Positions 1-6,784 of a stretch of 15,061 nt of DNA are shown one piece after another. How positions within the stretch are numbered: the stretch's first letter is position 1; each line of letters starts with the position of its first letter. Source of the DNA: Pseudomonadota bacterium. Lineage in GTDB: Bacteria; Pseudomonadota; Alphaproteobacteria; Micavibrionales; Micavibrionaceae. Made by a program: the position numbers and the translations under genes. The notes beneath the pieces are model-generated. The model searched no databases, was not told where the DNA came from, and saw only the letters and a list, made by a program, of their open reading frames with translations. Where the stretch lies: positions 1 through 15,061 of the forward strand of contig JACQIJ010000159.1 of assembly GCA_016198545.1 (NCBI GenBank). Direction: 5' to 3'.

Positions 1-26
1 AAAAGAAAAAATAAAAAGAAAAAGAG
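1..26 (+). repeat. A-rich purine tract encoding a Lys-rich linker
   Basis: Twenty-one of the first 26 bases are A, four are G and one is T. In the frame of the PhaC-like gene they read K-R-K-N-K-K-K-K, directly before the first core beta strand. Short A runs (up to six) are prone to slippage, so this could be a genuine basic linker or a place where sequence or length varies. It lies at the window edge and cannot be judged in context. Confidence 0.4.
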
Positions 27-885
27 CGCTGTTGTAATCGTCCCGTCCATGATCAACCGTTCCTATATTCTTGATCTGTTGCCTGACAAATCGTTTGCGC
101 GCTGGCTGGCGGAAAGCGGATTTGATGTCTTCCTCCTTGACTGGGGCAATCCGGCAAAGGATATCGGACTGAAAAGTATGGAAAGCATCGTAATGGAAGG
201 GCTTCTCCCAGCGATGCATTTTGCGGCGGAAAAAAGCAACGGGGAGGTTCATGCCATCGGTTACTGCATGGGAGGCACGCTGCTGGCTGCGGCGGCGGCG
301 ATTGACCCGACACCCCTGCGGTCGGCTGTCTTTCTGGCCAGTCCGTGGGACTTCCATGCCGGCGACCGCGTTCTGACCGATCATGCGCGCGCAGGCACGC
401 CTGCCGCGCTCCGGATGATAGGCGCGGACGGGGCGCTGCCGGTGGACTGGATACAGTCCGTCTTTGCAGCCGTTAATGGCGACAGAACCGTAAAAAAATT
501 CGCGAAGTTCGCTGCAATGGATCAGGAGGGCGAGGCAGCGCGCCTGTTTGTCGCCGTGGAGGACTGGCTGAATGACGGCGTTGATTTGCCGGGAGAGATG
601 GGCCGTTCATGCCTTGCCGACTGGTTCGGCGACAACAGGACAGGGCGTGGAACATGGAAAATCGGAACGCGCGCGGTTGATTTGGCGGCTATAAATATCC
701 CGTCACTGGTCGTGGCCTCGGCCCGGGATCGCCTTGTGCCCGCGGAGTCGTCGCTGGCGATGGCAGAGTGCCTGCCTTGCGCCGCTGTTTTGAAGCCGGA
801 CATCGGACATATCGGCATGATGTCCGGCCACAATGCGGAAAAGAGCGTATGGGAACCCGTGGCAGGCTGGCTGGATAAATTATGA
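1..885 (+). CDS. PhaC-like alpha/beta hydrolase (5' end outside window)
   Basis: The reading frame is open from base 1 without a stop, and the residues just before the first ATG (49) already match the family: VVIVPSMINRSYILDLLP resembles the VLVVPSLINR-Y-LDL strand of poly(3-hydroxyalkanoate) synthase-like hydrolases. The gene therefore starts left of the window and 49 is an internal Met. The visible catalytic set is the nucleophile-elbow Cys in GYCMGG (codon 265-267), the Asp of SARDRLVP (727-729) and the His of IGHIGMM (808-810). Cys rather than Ser at the elbow is typical of PhaC, which polymerises hydroxyacyl-CoA. The residues before the core strand are very Lys-rich. The visible part (294 codons) suggests a short class III-like or stand-alone form rather than a full ~600-aa class I PhaC. 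No phaE, phasin or phaA/B gene is visible, so polymer synthesis is inferred; a thioesterase or other acyl-hydrolase role is possible. Confidence 0.85.
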   Translation, partial: KRKNKKKKSAVVIVPSMINRSYILDLLPDKSFARWLAESGFDVFLLDWGNPAKDIGLKSMESIVMEGLLPAMHFAAEKSNGEVHAIGYCMGGTLLAAAAAIDPTPLRSAVFLASPWDFHAGDRVLTDHARAGTPAALRMIGADGALPVDWIQSVFAAVNGDRTVKKFAKFAAMDQEGEAARLFVAVEDWLNDGVDLPGEMGRSCLADWFGDNRTGRGTWKIGTRAVDLAAINIPSLVVASARDRLVPAESSLAMAECLPCAAVLKPDIGHIGMMSGHNAEKSVWEPVAGWLDKL

Positions 886-940
886 TAATGGAAGAAGTCG
901 TCTGGTTTCGTCTATAAGCCTATGCTTAAATACCTCCTGC

Positions 941-948
941 AAGGGGGA
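941..948 (+). promoter_or_regulatory. Shine-Dalgarno site fixing the MazG-like start, possibly in a hairpin
   Basis: AAGGGGGA ends three bases before ATG 952, which supports 952 over the in-frame ATG at 922; the latter has no purine-rich site upstream. The G run (943-947) can pair with CCTCC at 933-937 across the loop TGCAA, with one G-U pair, so the site may be partly masked in the mRNA. The masking is an inference from the bases only. Confidence 0.5.
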
Positions 949-951
949 TTC

Positions 952-1368
952 ATGAAAATCGATACACTCGAAGGCGTCCGGATATTCCACGAAACATATG
1001 GCCTGCCGGTGAAGGACAGGCCCGATCTGTCTGATGCGAAGACCAACCAGCTTCGCATCAATCTTTTGCAGGAGGAGCTGGATGAATTGAAAGAAGCGCT
1101 GGGCAATGGCGATGCTGTGGGCGCGCTGGACGCGCTGACCGACCTGCAATACGTTCTCGATGGGGCGTATTTGTCGCTCGGCCTGCACGAAATAAAGTAC
1201 ACGGCGTTTGCGGAAGTGCAGCGCTCGAACATGTCCAAGCTGGGCGCAGACGGCAAGCCGATCCGCCGCCCGGAAGACGGCAAGATTTTAAAGGGCCCGG
1301 ACTTCACCCCGCCCGATTTGCAGGCGGTGGTGGGTGAATGGCTTTCTGTACGGGAAGCGGCTGAATGA
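952..1368 (+). CDS. MazG/DR2231-like nucleoside triphosphate pyrophosphohydrolase
   Basis: A 138-aa all-alpha NTP-PPase-like protein. The metal-binding signature is visible as EELDE (E41, E42, E45) and DALTDLQYV (D60, D64), followed by the family's RSNMSK segment (91-96) and a C-terminal stretch PDFTPPDLQAVV. The layout (EExxE helix, then D-A-L-x-D-L-x-Y, then N-x-S-K) resembles the DR2231-type dUTP/NTP pyrophosphatases and phage MazG-like proteins more than the long two-domain MazG. The usual first Glu of the second ExxD motif is replaced by the D60/A61 arrangement, which I recall from related small MazG-like proteins. Expected activity is hydrolysis of a (d)NTP to (d)NMP and pyrophosphate in the cytoplasm; the substrate cannot be read from sequence. 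The stop overlaps the nuoH start (ATGA), so translation is probably coupled. The start was chosen by the Shine-Dalgarno site at 941-948. Confidence 0.85.
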   Translation: MKIDTLEGVRIFHETYGLPVKDRPDLSDAKTNQLRINLLQEELDELKEALGNGDAVGALDALTDLQYVLDGAYLSLGLHEIKYTAFAEVQRSNMSKLGADGKPIRRPEDGKILKGPDFTPPDLQAVVGEWLSVREAAE

Positions 1369-2375
1369 TTGATCTGGTTAAAACATACGGCCTCGACGCC
1401 GCGTGGATGGCGGTAAAAATCGGCGTCATCATCGGCGTCGTGTTGTTTGGCGTAGCGTATCTGACATACGCGGAAAGGAAAGTTTTGGGCGCGATGCAGA
1501 AACGGCAGGGGCCGATGACGGTCGGGCCGTTCGGGCTGCTGCAGCCGATTGCGGATGGCCTGAAGTTGTTCTCCAAGGAAACAATTATCCCGGCGCAAGC
1601 GCACCGCGTCGTGTTCCTGTTCGCGCCGATTATGCTGTTCACGCTCGCGCTGGTGGCGTGGGCGGTGATCCCGTTCGATCTGGGCATGGTTCTGGCCGAC
1701 ATCAATGTTGGCATACTTTACCTGTTTGCGATTTCTTCGATGGGCGTTTATGGCGTCATCATGGCCGGGTGGGCGTCGAATTCGCGTTACGCGTTCCTCG
1801 GCGGGCTGCGTTCGGCGTCGCAGATGGTGTCGTATGAAGTGTCGATGGGCCTTGTTATCGTGTGCGTTCTGCTGGCGACAGGGTCTCTGAACCTCACTGA
1901 AATTGTCATGACGCCGCGGCCGTGGCCGGTGCAGGTTCTGTTGTTTCCGATGTTCATCGTGTTTCTTGTGTCTATCTTGGCCGAAACCAACCGTTCGCCC
2001 TTCGACCTGCCGGAAGGGGAGTCGGAGCTGTCCGGCGGGTTCATGGTCGAATATTCGGCGATGACCTTCGCGCTGTTCTTCCTCGGCGAATACGCCAACA
2101 TGATTTTGATGAGCGCGATGGCGACGATCCTGTTTTTGGGCGGGTGGCTGCCCCCGTTCGGGATGGAATCGCTTTCGTTCGTGCCGGGGGTGGTCTGGTT
2201 CGGGCTGAAGACCTGCCTTATATTGTTTTTCTTCATCTGGGCGCGGGGGACGTTCCCGCGCTACCGTTACGACCAGTTGATGCGGCTGGGCTGGAAAATC
2301 TTCCTGCCCTTCACGCTGATCTGGGTTGTCGTTACGGCCGGATGCCTGATGATGTTCGATGCGTTGCCGGGGTAG
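1365..2375 (+). CDS. nuoH: NADH-quinone oxidoreductase subunit H
   Basis: The 336-aa NuoH/ND1 subunit is the membrane subunit that sits at the junction with the peripheral arm and helps form the quinone-binding chamber. Recognisable family signatures are YAERKVLGAMQKRQGP (E37, R38 near the end of TM1) and the acidic loop starting ETNRSPFDLPEGESELSGG (from residue 207), followed by the Glu/Tyr-rich helix FMVEYSAMTFALFFLGEYAN. About eight hydrophobic segments are visible, as expected, and length is normal. The ATG overlaps the stop of the upstream pyrophosphohydrolase gene by ATGA, and nuoI follows after 7 nt. nuoG, which usually precedes nuoH, is absent here. Confidence 0.98.
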   Translation: MIDLVKTYGLDAAWMAVKIGVIIGVVLFGVAYLTYAERKVLGAMQKRQGPMTVGPFGLLQPIADGLKLFSKETIIPAQAHRVVFLFAPIMLFTLALVAWAVIPFDLGMVLADINVGILYLFAISSMGVYGVIMAGWASNSRYAFLGGLRSASQMVSYEVSMGLVIVCVLLATGSLNLTEIVMTPRPWPVQVLLFPMFIVFLVSILAETNRSPFDLPEGESELSGGFMVEYSAMTFALFFLGEYANMILMSAMATILFLGGWLPPFGMESLSFVPGVVWFGLKTCLILFFFIWARGTFPRYRYDQLMRLGWKIFLPFTLIWVVVTAGCLMMFDALPG

Positions 2376-2382
2376 GTGAGAG

Positions 2383-2868
2383 ATGAGTTTCGATTACGTC
2401 GCGCGTTCATTCATGTTGCAGGAGATCCTGAAAGGGATGAGCCTGACCTTCCGTTACATGTTCCGTCCGAAAGTCACGATCAATTATCCGTATGAAAAGG
2501 GGCCGATATCGCCTCGTTTTCGCGGCGAGCACGCGCTGCGCCGATATCCCAATGGTGAAGAGCGCTGCATTGCCTGCAAACTGTGCGAAGCGATCTGCCC
2601 GGCGCTGGCGATCACCATCGAGGCCGAACCGCGCGAAGACGGCAGCCGTCGCACCACGCGTTACGATATTGACATGACCAAGTGCATCTATTGCGGCCTG
2701 TGCCAGGAAGCCTGCCCTGTGGACGCCATCGTCGAGGGGCCGAACTTCGAATTTGCCACCGAAACGCGGGAGGAGCTTTTCTACAACAAGGAAAAGCTGC
2801 TTGAAAACGGCGACCGTTGGGAAGCGCAGATTGCCGCGAACCTCGCCGCTGACGCGCCGTACCGCTGA
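2383..2868 (+). CDS. nuoI: NADH-quinone oxidoreductase subunit I (8Fe ferredoxin)
   Basis: The 161-aa peripheral-arm subunit carries two [4Fe-4S] clusters (N6a and N6b in complex I nomenclature) that pass electrons towards NuoB and cluster N2. Both ferredoxin motifs are intact: CIACKLCEAICP (C62, C65, C68, C72) and CIYCGLCQEACP (C101, C104, C107, C111). The N-terminal amphipathic part (MSFDYVARSFMLQEILKGM) and the segment INYPYEKGPISPRFRGEHALRRY are typical of alphaproteobacterial NuoI. The purine-rich GGTGAGAG immediately before the ATG provides ribosome binding. It is the last + strand gene before the antisense pagL-like gene; its stop lies 14 nt from the convergent gene's stop. Confidence 0.98.
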   Translation: MSFDYVARSFMLQEILKGMSLTFRYMFRPKVTINYPYEKGPISPRFRGEHALRRYPNGEERCIACKLCEAICPALAITIEAEPREDGSRRTTRYDIDMTKCIYCGLCQEACPVDAIVEGPNFEFATETREELFYNKEKLLENGDRWEAQIAANLAADAPYR

Positions 2869-2881
2869 ATTTCAGCCGGGT
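2864..2881 (+). terminator. Possible weak hairpin terminator after nuoI
   Basis: GCTGA-ATT-TCAGC forms a perfect 5-bp stem with a 3-nt loop spanning the nuoI stop, followed by CGGGTTTTA. The stem is short and the T run only four long, so this is a weak candidate. Its position between two convergent genes is where a terminator would be expected. Confidence 0.3.
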
Positions 2882-2882
2882 T

Positions 2883-3389
2883 TTACTGCCCGCTCATCCA
2901 GTCCACCGGCAGGTGGTAATAGAGGTTGAGGATCTCCGTTCCGGGGTTGTCGTCGCCGAGACTGGCGTTTGATATATGTCCGAATCCGACCGATACGCGG
3001 TGCGCGTTGTCGAATTCGTAGGCCAGCTCAATCTGTGAACGGAATTCAATGATATGGCCCAGATCCTTGCCGTCGCCGTCGCTGTACAATCCTGCGCCAA
3101 AGCTGGGGGTCAGATACCAATGCGGCGCAACGCCCCAGTCCATATACAGGCCGCCAAGGCCATAAAGGCCGCCATCTGTCGTCCCTTCGACTCCGACAAA
3201 GGGTTTTATCTGCAGGAGCAGGGGGTCATCCCAACGATACTCGGCCCGCAGATCTGTCGCCGGGTTACCATCGTCTAATATGTCATAATATCCGACACCT
3301 ACGGAAAATTTATCCTGTGCGGCAACCGGCGAAGCGGTTGCGCTAGCCAAAACCGCTACTGCGACAACGGCAACAAGTTTGTTCTTCAC
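2883..3389 (-). CDS. pagL: PagL-like lipid A 3-O-deacylase (acyloxyacyl hydrolase family)
   Basis: The product is 168 aa from a GTG start at 3389-3387: M-K-N-K, a hydrophobic stretch, then A-S-P-V-A-A|Q, a clear Sec signal peptide with cleavage after A24. The GTG is preceded by AAGGAT (plus-strand 3396-3401) at good spacing; upstream in-frame ATGs, including the one at 3485, would bury the signal peptide. Mature residues 25-168 show alternating aromatic/hydrophobic strands of an outer-membrane beta barrel. The PagL triad is present as FGHISNASL and NPGTE: H138, S140 and E152, with the same spacing (2 and 12) as H126, S128 and E140 of Pseudomonas PagL as I recall it. The expected role is removal of the 3-position acyl chain from lipid A in the outer membrane. 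It lies antisense inside the nuo cluster. The symbol is by family only; homology over the barrel should be confirmed. Confidence 0.85.
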   Translation of the reverse strand: MKNKLVAVVAVAVLASATASPVAAQDKFSVGVGYYDILDDGNPATDLRAEYRWDDPLLLQIKPFVGVEGTTDGGLYGLGGLYMDWGVAPHWYLTPSFGAGLYSDGDGKDLGHIIEFRSQIELAYEFDNAHRVSVGFGHISNASLGDDNPGTEILNLYYHLPVDWMSGQ

Positions 3390-3571
3390 GGCTTGATCCT
3401 TTTTCGTGTGTGTAAAAGACTCTCTGAACCCTGATCCCATTTTGATGGATTCTTTTGAAAAATCAATGCTAAAGATGCGGTGCATGAAGGGGTAAACCGG
3501 CTTGCGCCATTTGCCTGAACATATTAGAAGGGTGTGGACTGTTATATAAACTGATTCAGCCAGCCAGAGTT
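3390..3571. promoter_or_regulatory. Divergent intergenic region between pagL-like gene and nuoJ
   Basis: This 182-nt stretch holds no convincing gene and must contain the 5' signals for both the minus-strand pagL-like gene and the + strand nuoJ run, because the antisense gene separates nuoJ from nuoI. It is more AT-rich than its surroundings. A TATAAA (3545-3550) inside the self-complementary octamer TTATATAA (3542-3549) is a candidate -10 element for nuoJ, but no good -35 box lies at the right spacing. On the same strand TTGATG (3442-3447) and AATGCT (3465-3470), 17 bases apart, form only a weak match. No promoter can be fixed with confidence on either strand. Confidence 0.4.
3396..3401 (-). 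promoter_or_regulatory. Ribosome binding site of the pagL-like gene
   Basis: On the minus strand the sequence AAGGATCAAGCC precedes GTG, placing the AGGA core about seven to eight bases from the start. This site decides for the GTG start and a 168-aa precursor with a normal signal peptide. Confidence 0.6.
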
Positions 3572-4165
3572 ATGATCCAGGTCGCCGCATTTTACCTTTT
3601 CGCATCCGTTCTTACCGCCTGCGCGCTGGCCGTTATCTGCGCACGCAATCCTGTCCATTCAGTGCTTTTCCTCATCGCCTGTTTTTTTAGCGCCGCGGGG
3701 CTTTTCGTCCTTCTGGGCGCGGAATTCATCGCGCTCATCCTCGTCATTGTCTATGTCGGCGCGGTAGCCGTTCTGTTCCTGTTCGTGGTGATGATGCTGG
3801 ATATCAGTTTTCAGGATCTGCGCCGCGGCGCAATGCAATATGTCCCGTTGGGGCTGGGCATAGGCCTTGTCCTTCTTGTCGAGTTGTTTACGCTTTATCG
3901 GGCATGGCCAGAACGCACGCCGGTGATAACGGCTGAAAGCACGGCGATTGAAAATACCGAGGCGCTGGGACGCATCATTTATACCGACTATCTGTTCGCG
4001 TTTCAGGTTTCGGGGCTGATTCTGTTTGTGGCGATGATCGGAGCCATCGTACTGACGCACCGCTGCCGTCCCGACGTGCGGCGGCAGAAAGTCGCGGAAC
4101 AGAACCGGCGCAAACCGTCGGACGTGCTTGAAATCAAAAAAGTGTCATCGGGGAGCGGCGCATGA
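3572..4165 (+). CDS. nuoJ: NADH-quinone oxidoreductase subunit J
   Basis: The 197-aa NuoJ/ND6 membrane subunit lies next to NuoK and takes part in coupling quinone reduction to proton transfer. The conserved TM3 stretch VIVYVGAVAVLFLFVVMML (from residue 58), with the Tyr-Val-Gly region known for its pi-bulge, is intact. About five hydrophobic segments are visible, with a basic cytoplasmic C-terminal tail from about residue 160 as in other alphaproteobacterial NuoJ. The ribosome binding site is weak (AGAG before the ATG). Its stop overlaps the nuoK start (ATGA), implying coupled translation. It is the first gene of the long gapless run that continues to proS. Confidence 0.97.
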   Translation: MIQVAAFYLFASVLTACALAVICARNPVHSVLFLIACFFSAAGLFVLLGAEFIALILVIVYVGAVAVLFLFVVMMLDISFQDLRRGAMQYVPLGLGIGLVLLVELFTLYRAWPERTPVITAESTAIENTEALGRIIYTDYLFAFQVSGLILFVAMIGAIVLTHRCRPDVRRQKVAEQNRRKPSDVLEIKKVSSGSGA

Positions 4166-4470
4166 CAATCGGCCTAACCCATTATCTTGCGGTTGCTGCC
4201 ATCCTGTTTACGCTGGGGGTATTCGGGATATTCCTGAACCGTAAGAACGTAATCGTCATTCTGATGTCGATAGAATTGATGCTGCTGGCGGTGAATATCA
4301 ATTTTGTAGCCTTTTCATCGTTTATGCATGACTTGGCGGGACAGGTGTTTTCAATGTTCATCCTGACCGTTGCGGCGGCGGAGGCGGCTATCGGCCTGGC
4401 CATACTGGTTGTCTTCTTCCGGAACCGGGGGACCATAGCGGTGGAAGATATTTCGACGATGAAAGGTTGA
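4162..4470 (+). CDS. nuoK: NADH-quinone oxidoreductase subunit K
   Basis: The 102-aa NuoK/ND4L subunit has three transmembrane helices and the two buried glutamates central to its proton-pumping role: E38 in the segment MSIELMLLAVN and E74 in AAAEAAIGLAILV. Length and motifs are normal. The ATG overlaps the nuoJ stop by ATGA. Instead of nuoL, the next gene four bases downstream is a small unrecognised gene. Confidence 0.98.
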   Translation: MTIGLTHYLAVAAILFTLGVFGIFLNRKNVIVILMSIELMLLAVNINFVAFSSFMHDLAGQVFSMFILTVAAAEAAIGLAILVVFFRNRGTIAVEDISTMKG

Positions 4471-4474
4471 GATA

Positions 4475-4741
4475 ATGGCGATGTTTGATGAAACCGCGGA
4501 GAACTTCAGGGACTTCAAAATATTTTTGTGGGAGAACTTCGCTTCGGCCGTCGCGCGCGCTGAAATTGCGACGTTGCATAAGATCAATGACGAGGATCGC
4601 GGAGCCTACGGTTACGTGGTTTTATTTCGCCGCGATCTGACCGACGAAGAGGCTCAGAAGTTCCCGCTGCATTTTAACGGCGTACCCGTGGCTTCTCATG
4701 TGATTAAATCAGGCGCGCCTCCTACAGCGGAGATGAGCTAG
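4475..4741 (+). CDS. Unrecognised small soluble protein between nuoK and nuoL
   Basis: An 88-aa open frame fills the space between nuoK and nuoL almost exactly, with 4 nt before it and 3 nt after it. The start ATGGCG is preceded by AAGGTTGAG, which overlaps the end of nuoK and can act as a ribosome binding site. The product is hydrophilic, with no signal peptide or membrane helix, and is moderately acidic (about 14 Asp/Glu against 9 Lys/Arg). It has an N-terminal amphipathic segment rich in Phe (FRDFKIFLWENFASAVARA), then YGYVVLFRRDLTDEEAQKF and a Pro/Gly-containing end. I do not recognise the family. Complex I operons of other alphaproteobacteria, such as Paracoccus, are known to contain unidentified frames between nuo genes. 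A role with complex I is suggested by position only. Confidence 0.65.
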   Translation: MAMFDETAENFRDFKIFLWENFASAVARAEIATLHKINDEDRGAYGYVVLFRRDLTDEEAQKFPLHFNGVPVASHVIKSGAPPTAEMS

Positions 4742-4744
4742 ATT

Positions 4745-6781
4745 ATGGAAATACTTGCCGTATTTACGCCATTGCTTGGTTTCCTGCTGGCTTTCCTGTT
4801 CGGGAAGCAGATGGGCGACAGGGGCGCGCAGTTCGTAACCTGCGCCGGCATGTCGGTTGCCGCCTTTGTTTCGGTTGTTCTCTTTTTTGATGTGGTTTTC
4901 GACAGCGATCCGCGCACAATACAGCTTGCAACGTGGATGACGGCGGGCGATTTTAGCGTGAACTGGGCCTTGCGCGTGGATCAGCTTGCCGCCGTGATGA
5001 TATGCGTCGTCAATATCGTTTCGGCCTGCGTCCATTTCTATTCCATCGGTTACATGGCTCATGACTCGTGCAGGGCGAGGTTTATGTCCTACCTTTCCCT
5101 GTTCACGTTCGCCATGCTCATGCTGGTGACATCCGACAACCTGTTGCAGCTGTTTTTTGGTTGGGAAGGTGTGGGCGTCGCGTCCTATCTTTTGATCGGT
5201 TTCTGGAACCACAAGCATTCCGCGAACGCGGCCGCCGTGAAGGCGTTCATCGTCAACAGGATGGGCGATTTCGGCCTTGCGCTGGGCGTGATGTCCGCTT
5301 TCGTGATCTTCGGGTCTGTGCAGTTCGATGCCATGTTCGAAAAGGCGCCTGAGCTTGCGGAAGTCAATTTCATGTTCATGGGCCATTCCGTGCATGCGCT
5401 AACTCTTATATGCCTGCTGCTGTTCATCGGCGCATGTGGGAAGTCGGCGCAGCTGGGGCTTCATACATGGCTGCCGGATGCGATGGAGGGGCCGACGCCC
5501 GTATCCGCCCTGATCCATGCCGCGACGATGGTGACGGCGGGTGTTTTTCTGGTTGCGCGCATGTCGCCTGTGTTTGAATACGCGCCCTTTGCTCTGGAGG
5601 TTGTCACGGTCGTCGGCGCGCTTACGGCGTTTGTTGCGGCGACGATCGGCCTGACGCAGTTCGATATAAAGCGCGTCATTGCCTATTCGACGATGAGCCA
5701 GCTCGGCTACATGTTTTTTGCGCTCGGCGTATCCGCCTACGGCGCGGCGATTTTCCACCTTATGACGCATGCTTTCTTCAAGGCGCTGCTGTTCCTGGGC
5801 GCGGGTTCCGTCATTCACGCCATGTCCGATGAACAGGATATGCGTAACATGGGTGGCATCTGGAAGCTGATCCCGACCACCTACGTTTTAATGTGGATAG
5901 GTTCGCTCGCTCTTGCGGGTATACCGTTCTTCGCCGGTTACTATTCCAAGGACATTATCCTTGAATCGGCCTTCGCGGCCCATAGCGGCGCAGGAGAGTT
6001 CGCTTACTGGATGGGTATTGCCGCAGCCCTGATGACGGCGTTTTATTCGTGGCGGTTGATATTCATGACATTCCACGGCGCGCCGCGCGCGGACGAGCAT
6101 GTGATGGCGCACGTTCATGAATCGCCGCCTGTCATGATTTCGTCCCTCATTATATTAGCGACAGGGGCGATTTTCGCTGGCGCGCTTTTCTATGAGCCGT
6201 TCGTTGCCGGGGATACGGGCGGACATGAAGGGCTGCAGATAATAAGCCATGAAATCGAAATCGAGCGCGAGGTTGAGGCGCCAGTGGTGGAAGAAGAGCA
6301 TGAAGAGAATATCTGGAACCGCTTCGGGTTCTGGGGCGAGAGCCTGAAAGTCTTGCCGGAGCATGATACACTTGCCGCCGCGCACCACGTTCCGGAATGG
6401 GTGAAGCTTCTCCCCACGTTTATGGGGGTGCTGGGTATTTTTCTTGCATGGGTCTTATATATCAAACGGGCCGGCGTTGCCACGCGGATCGCCGCTGTGG
6501 CTGGGCCGCTTCATCGCCTGTTCTTCCACAAGTGGTATTTCGATGAACTGTATGAAACTTTGTTCGTCCGCAATGCGTGGCGCATCGGCCGCGCGTTTTC
6601 GCTTAAAGGCGACAAGCAAATCATAGACGGTTACGGGCCGGACGGCATCGCCGCCTGGTCGCAGCGTGTGGCCAGCGGCATCGGGCGGCTGCAGACCGGC
6701 TGCCTGTATCATTATGCATTTGCGATGGTGGCGGGCCTGTTTGGGATCGTGACATGGTTTTTCCTGCGTGCGGGGTTTTAG
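4745..6781 (+). CDS. nuoL: NADH-quinone oxidoreductase subunit L
   Basis: The 678-aa distal antiporter-like subunit (ND5) of the complex I membrane arm carries a proton channel and the long lateral helix. Conserved channel residues are in place: E141 in FFGWEGVGVASYLLIGFW, K233 in GACGKSAQLGLHTWLPDAMEG, K346 in THAFFKALLFLGAGS, and K402-D403 in FAGYYSKDIILE. The C-terminal part HKWYFDELYETLFVRNAW is the usual sequence before the lateral helix and last TM. Residues about 490-522 form a very Glu/His-rich hydrophilic stretch (HEIEIEREVEAP, then VVEEEHEEN) before FGFWGES, which I do not recall in typical NuoL. It follows the 88-aa gene after 3 nt and is followed by nuoM after 3 nt. Confidence 0.97.
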   Translation: MEILAVFTPLLGFLLAFLFGKQMGDRGAQFVTCAGMSVAAFVSVVLFFDVVFDSDPRTIQLATWMTAGDFSVNWALRVDQLAAVMICVVNIVSACVHFYSIGYMAHDSCRARFMSYLSLFTFAMLMLVTSDNLLQLFFGWEGVGVASYLLIGFWNHKHSANAAAVKAFIVNRMGDFGLALGVMSAFVIFGSVQFDAMFEKAPELAEVNFMFMGHSVHALTLICLLLFIGACGKSAQLGLHTWLPDAMEGPTPVSALIHAATMVTAGVFLVARMSPVFEYAPFALEVVTVVGALTAFVAATIGLTQFDIKRVIAYSTMSQLGYMFFALGVSAYGAAIFHLMTHAFFKALLFLGAGSVIHAMSDEQDMRNMGGIWKLIPTTYVLMWIGSLALAGIPFFAGYYSKDIILESAFAAHSGAGEFAYWMGIAAALMTAFYSWRLIFMTFHGAPRADEHVMAHVHESPPVMISSLIILATGAIFAGALFYEPFVAGDTGGHEGLQIISHEIEIEREVEAPVVEEEHEENIWNRFGFWGESLKVLPEHDTLAAAHHVPEWVKLLPTFMGVLGIFLAWVLYIKRAGVATRIAAVAGPLHRLFFHKWYFDELYETLFVRNAWRIGRAFSLKGDKQIIDGYGPDGIAAWSQRVASGIGRLQTGCLYHYAFAMVAGLFGIVTWFFLRAGF

Positions 6782-6784
6782 GAG

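Noticed and set aside
49..885. PhaC-like gene starting at ATG 49
   Set aside because: Homology-like sequence (VVIVPS) continues upstream in the same frame with no stop, so ATG 49 is internal.
922..951. Ten-residue N-terminal extension of the MazG-like protein from ATG 922
   Set aside because: No ribosome binding site before 922, a strong one before 952, and the extension overlaps that site.
912..1604. 230-codon antisense frame across the MazG-like gene and nuoH
   Set aside because: It spans two real + strand genes and has no ribosome binding site or domain that would support it.
3390..3485. N-terminal extension of the PagL-like protein to ATG 3485 (minus strand)
   Set aside because: It would place 32 hydrophilic residues before a perfect signal peptide; GTG 3389 has its own ribosome binding site.
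3502..3527. TTGCGC/TTGCCT boxes as a -35 for nuoJ
   Set aside because: No matching -10 lies 16-18 bases downstream; spacing to TATAAA is far too long.
952..3571. MazG-like plus PagL-like genes as a defence or toxin-antitoxin island
   Set aside because: They are on opposite strands separated by nuoH and nuoI, and no toxin, nuclease, integrase or repeat accompanies them.
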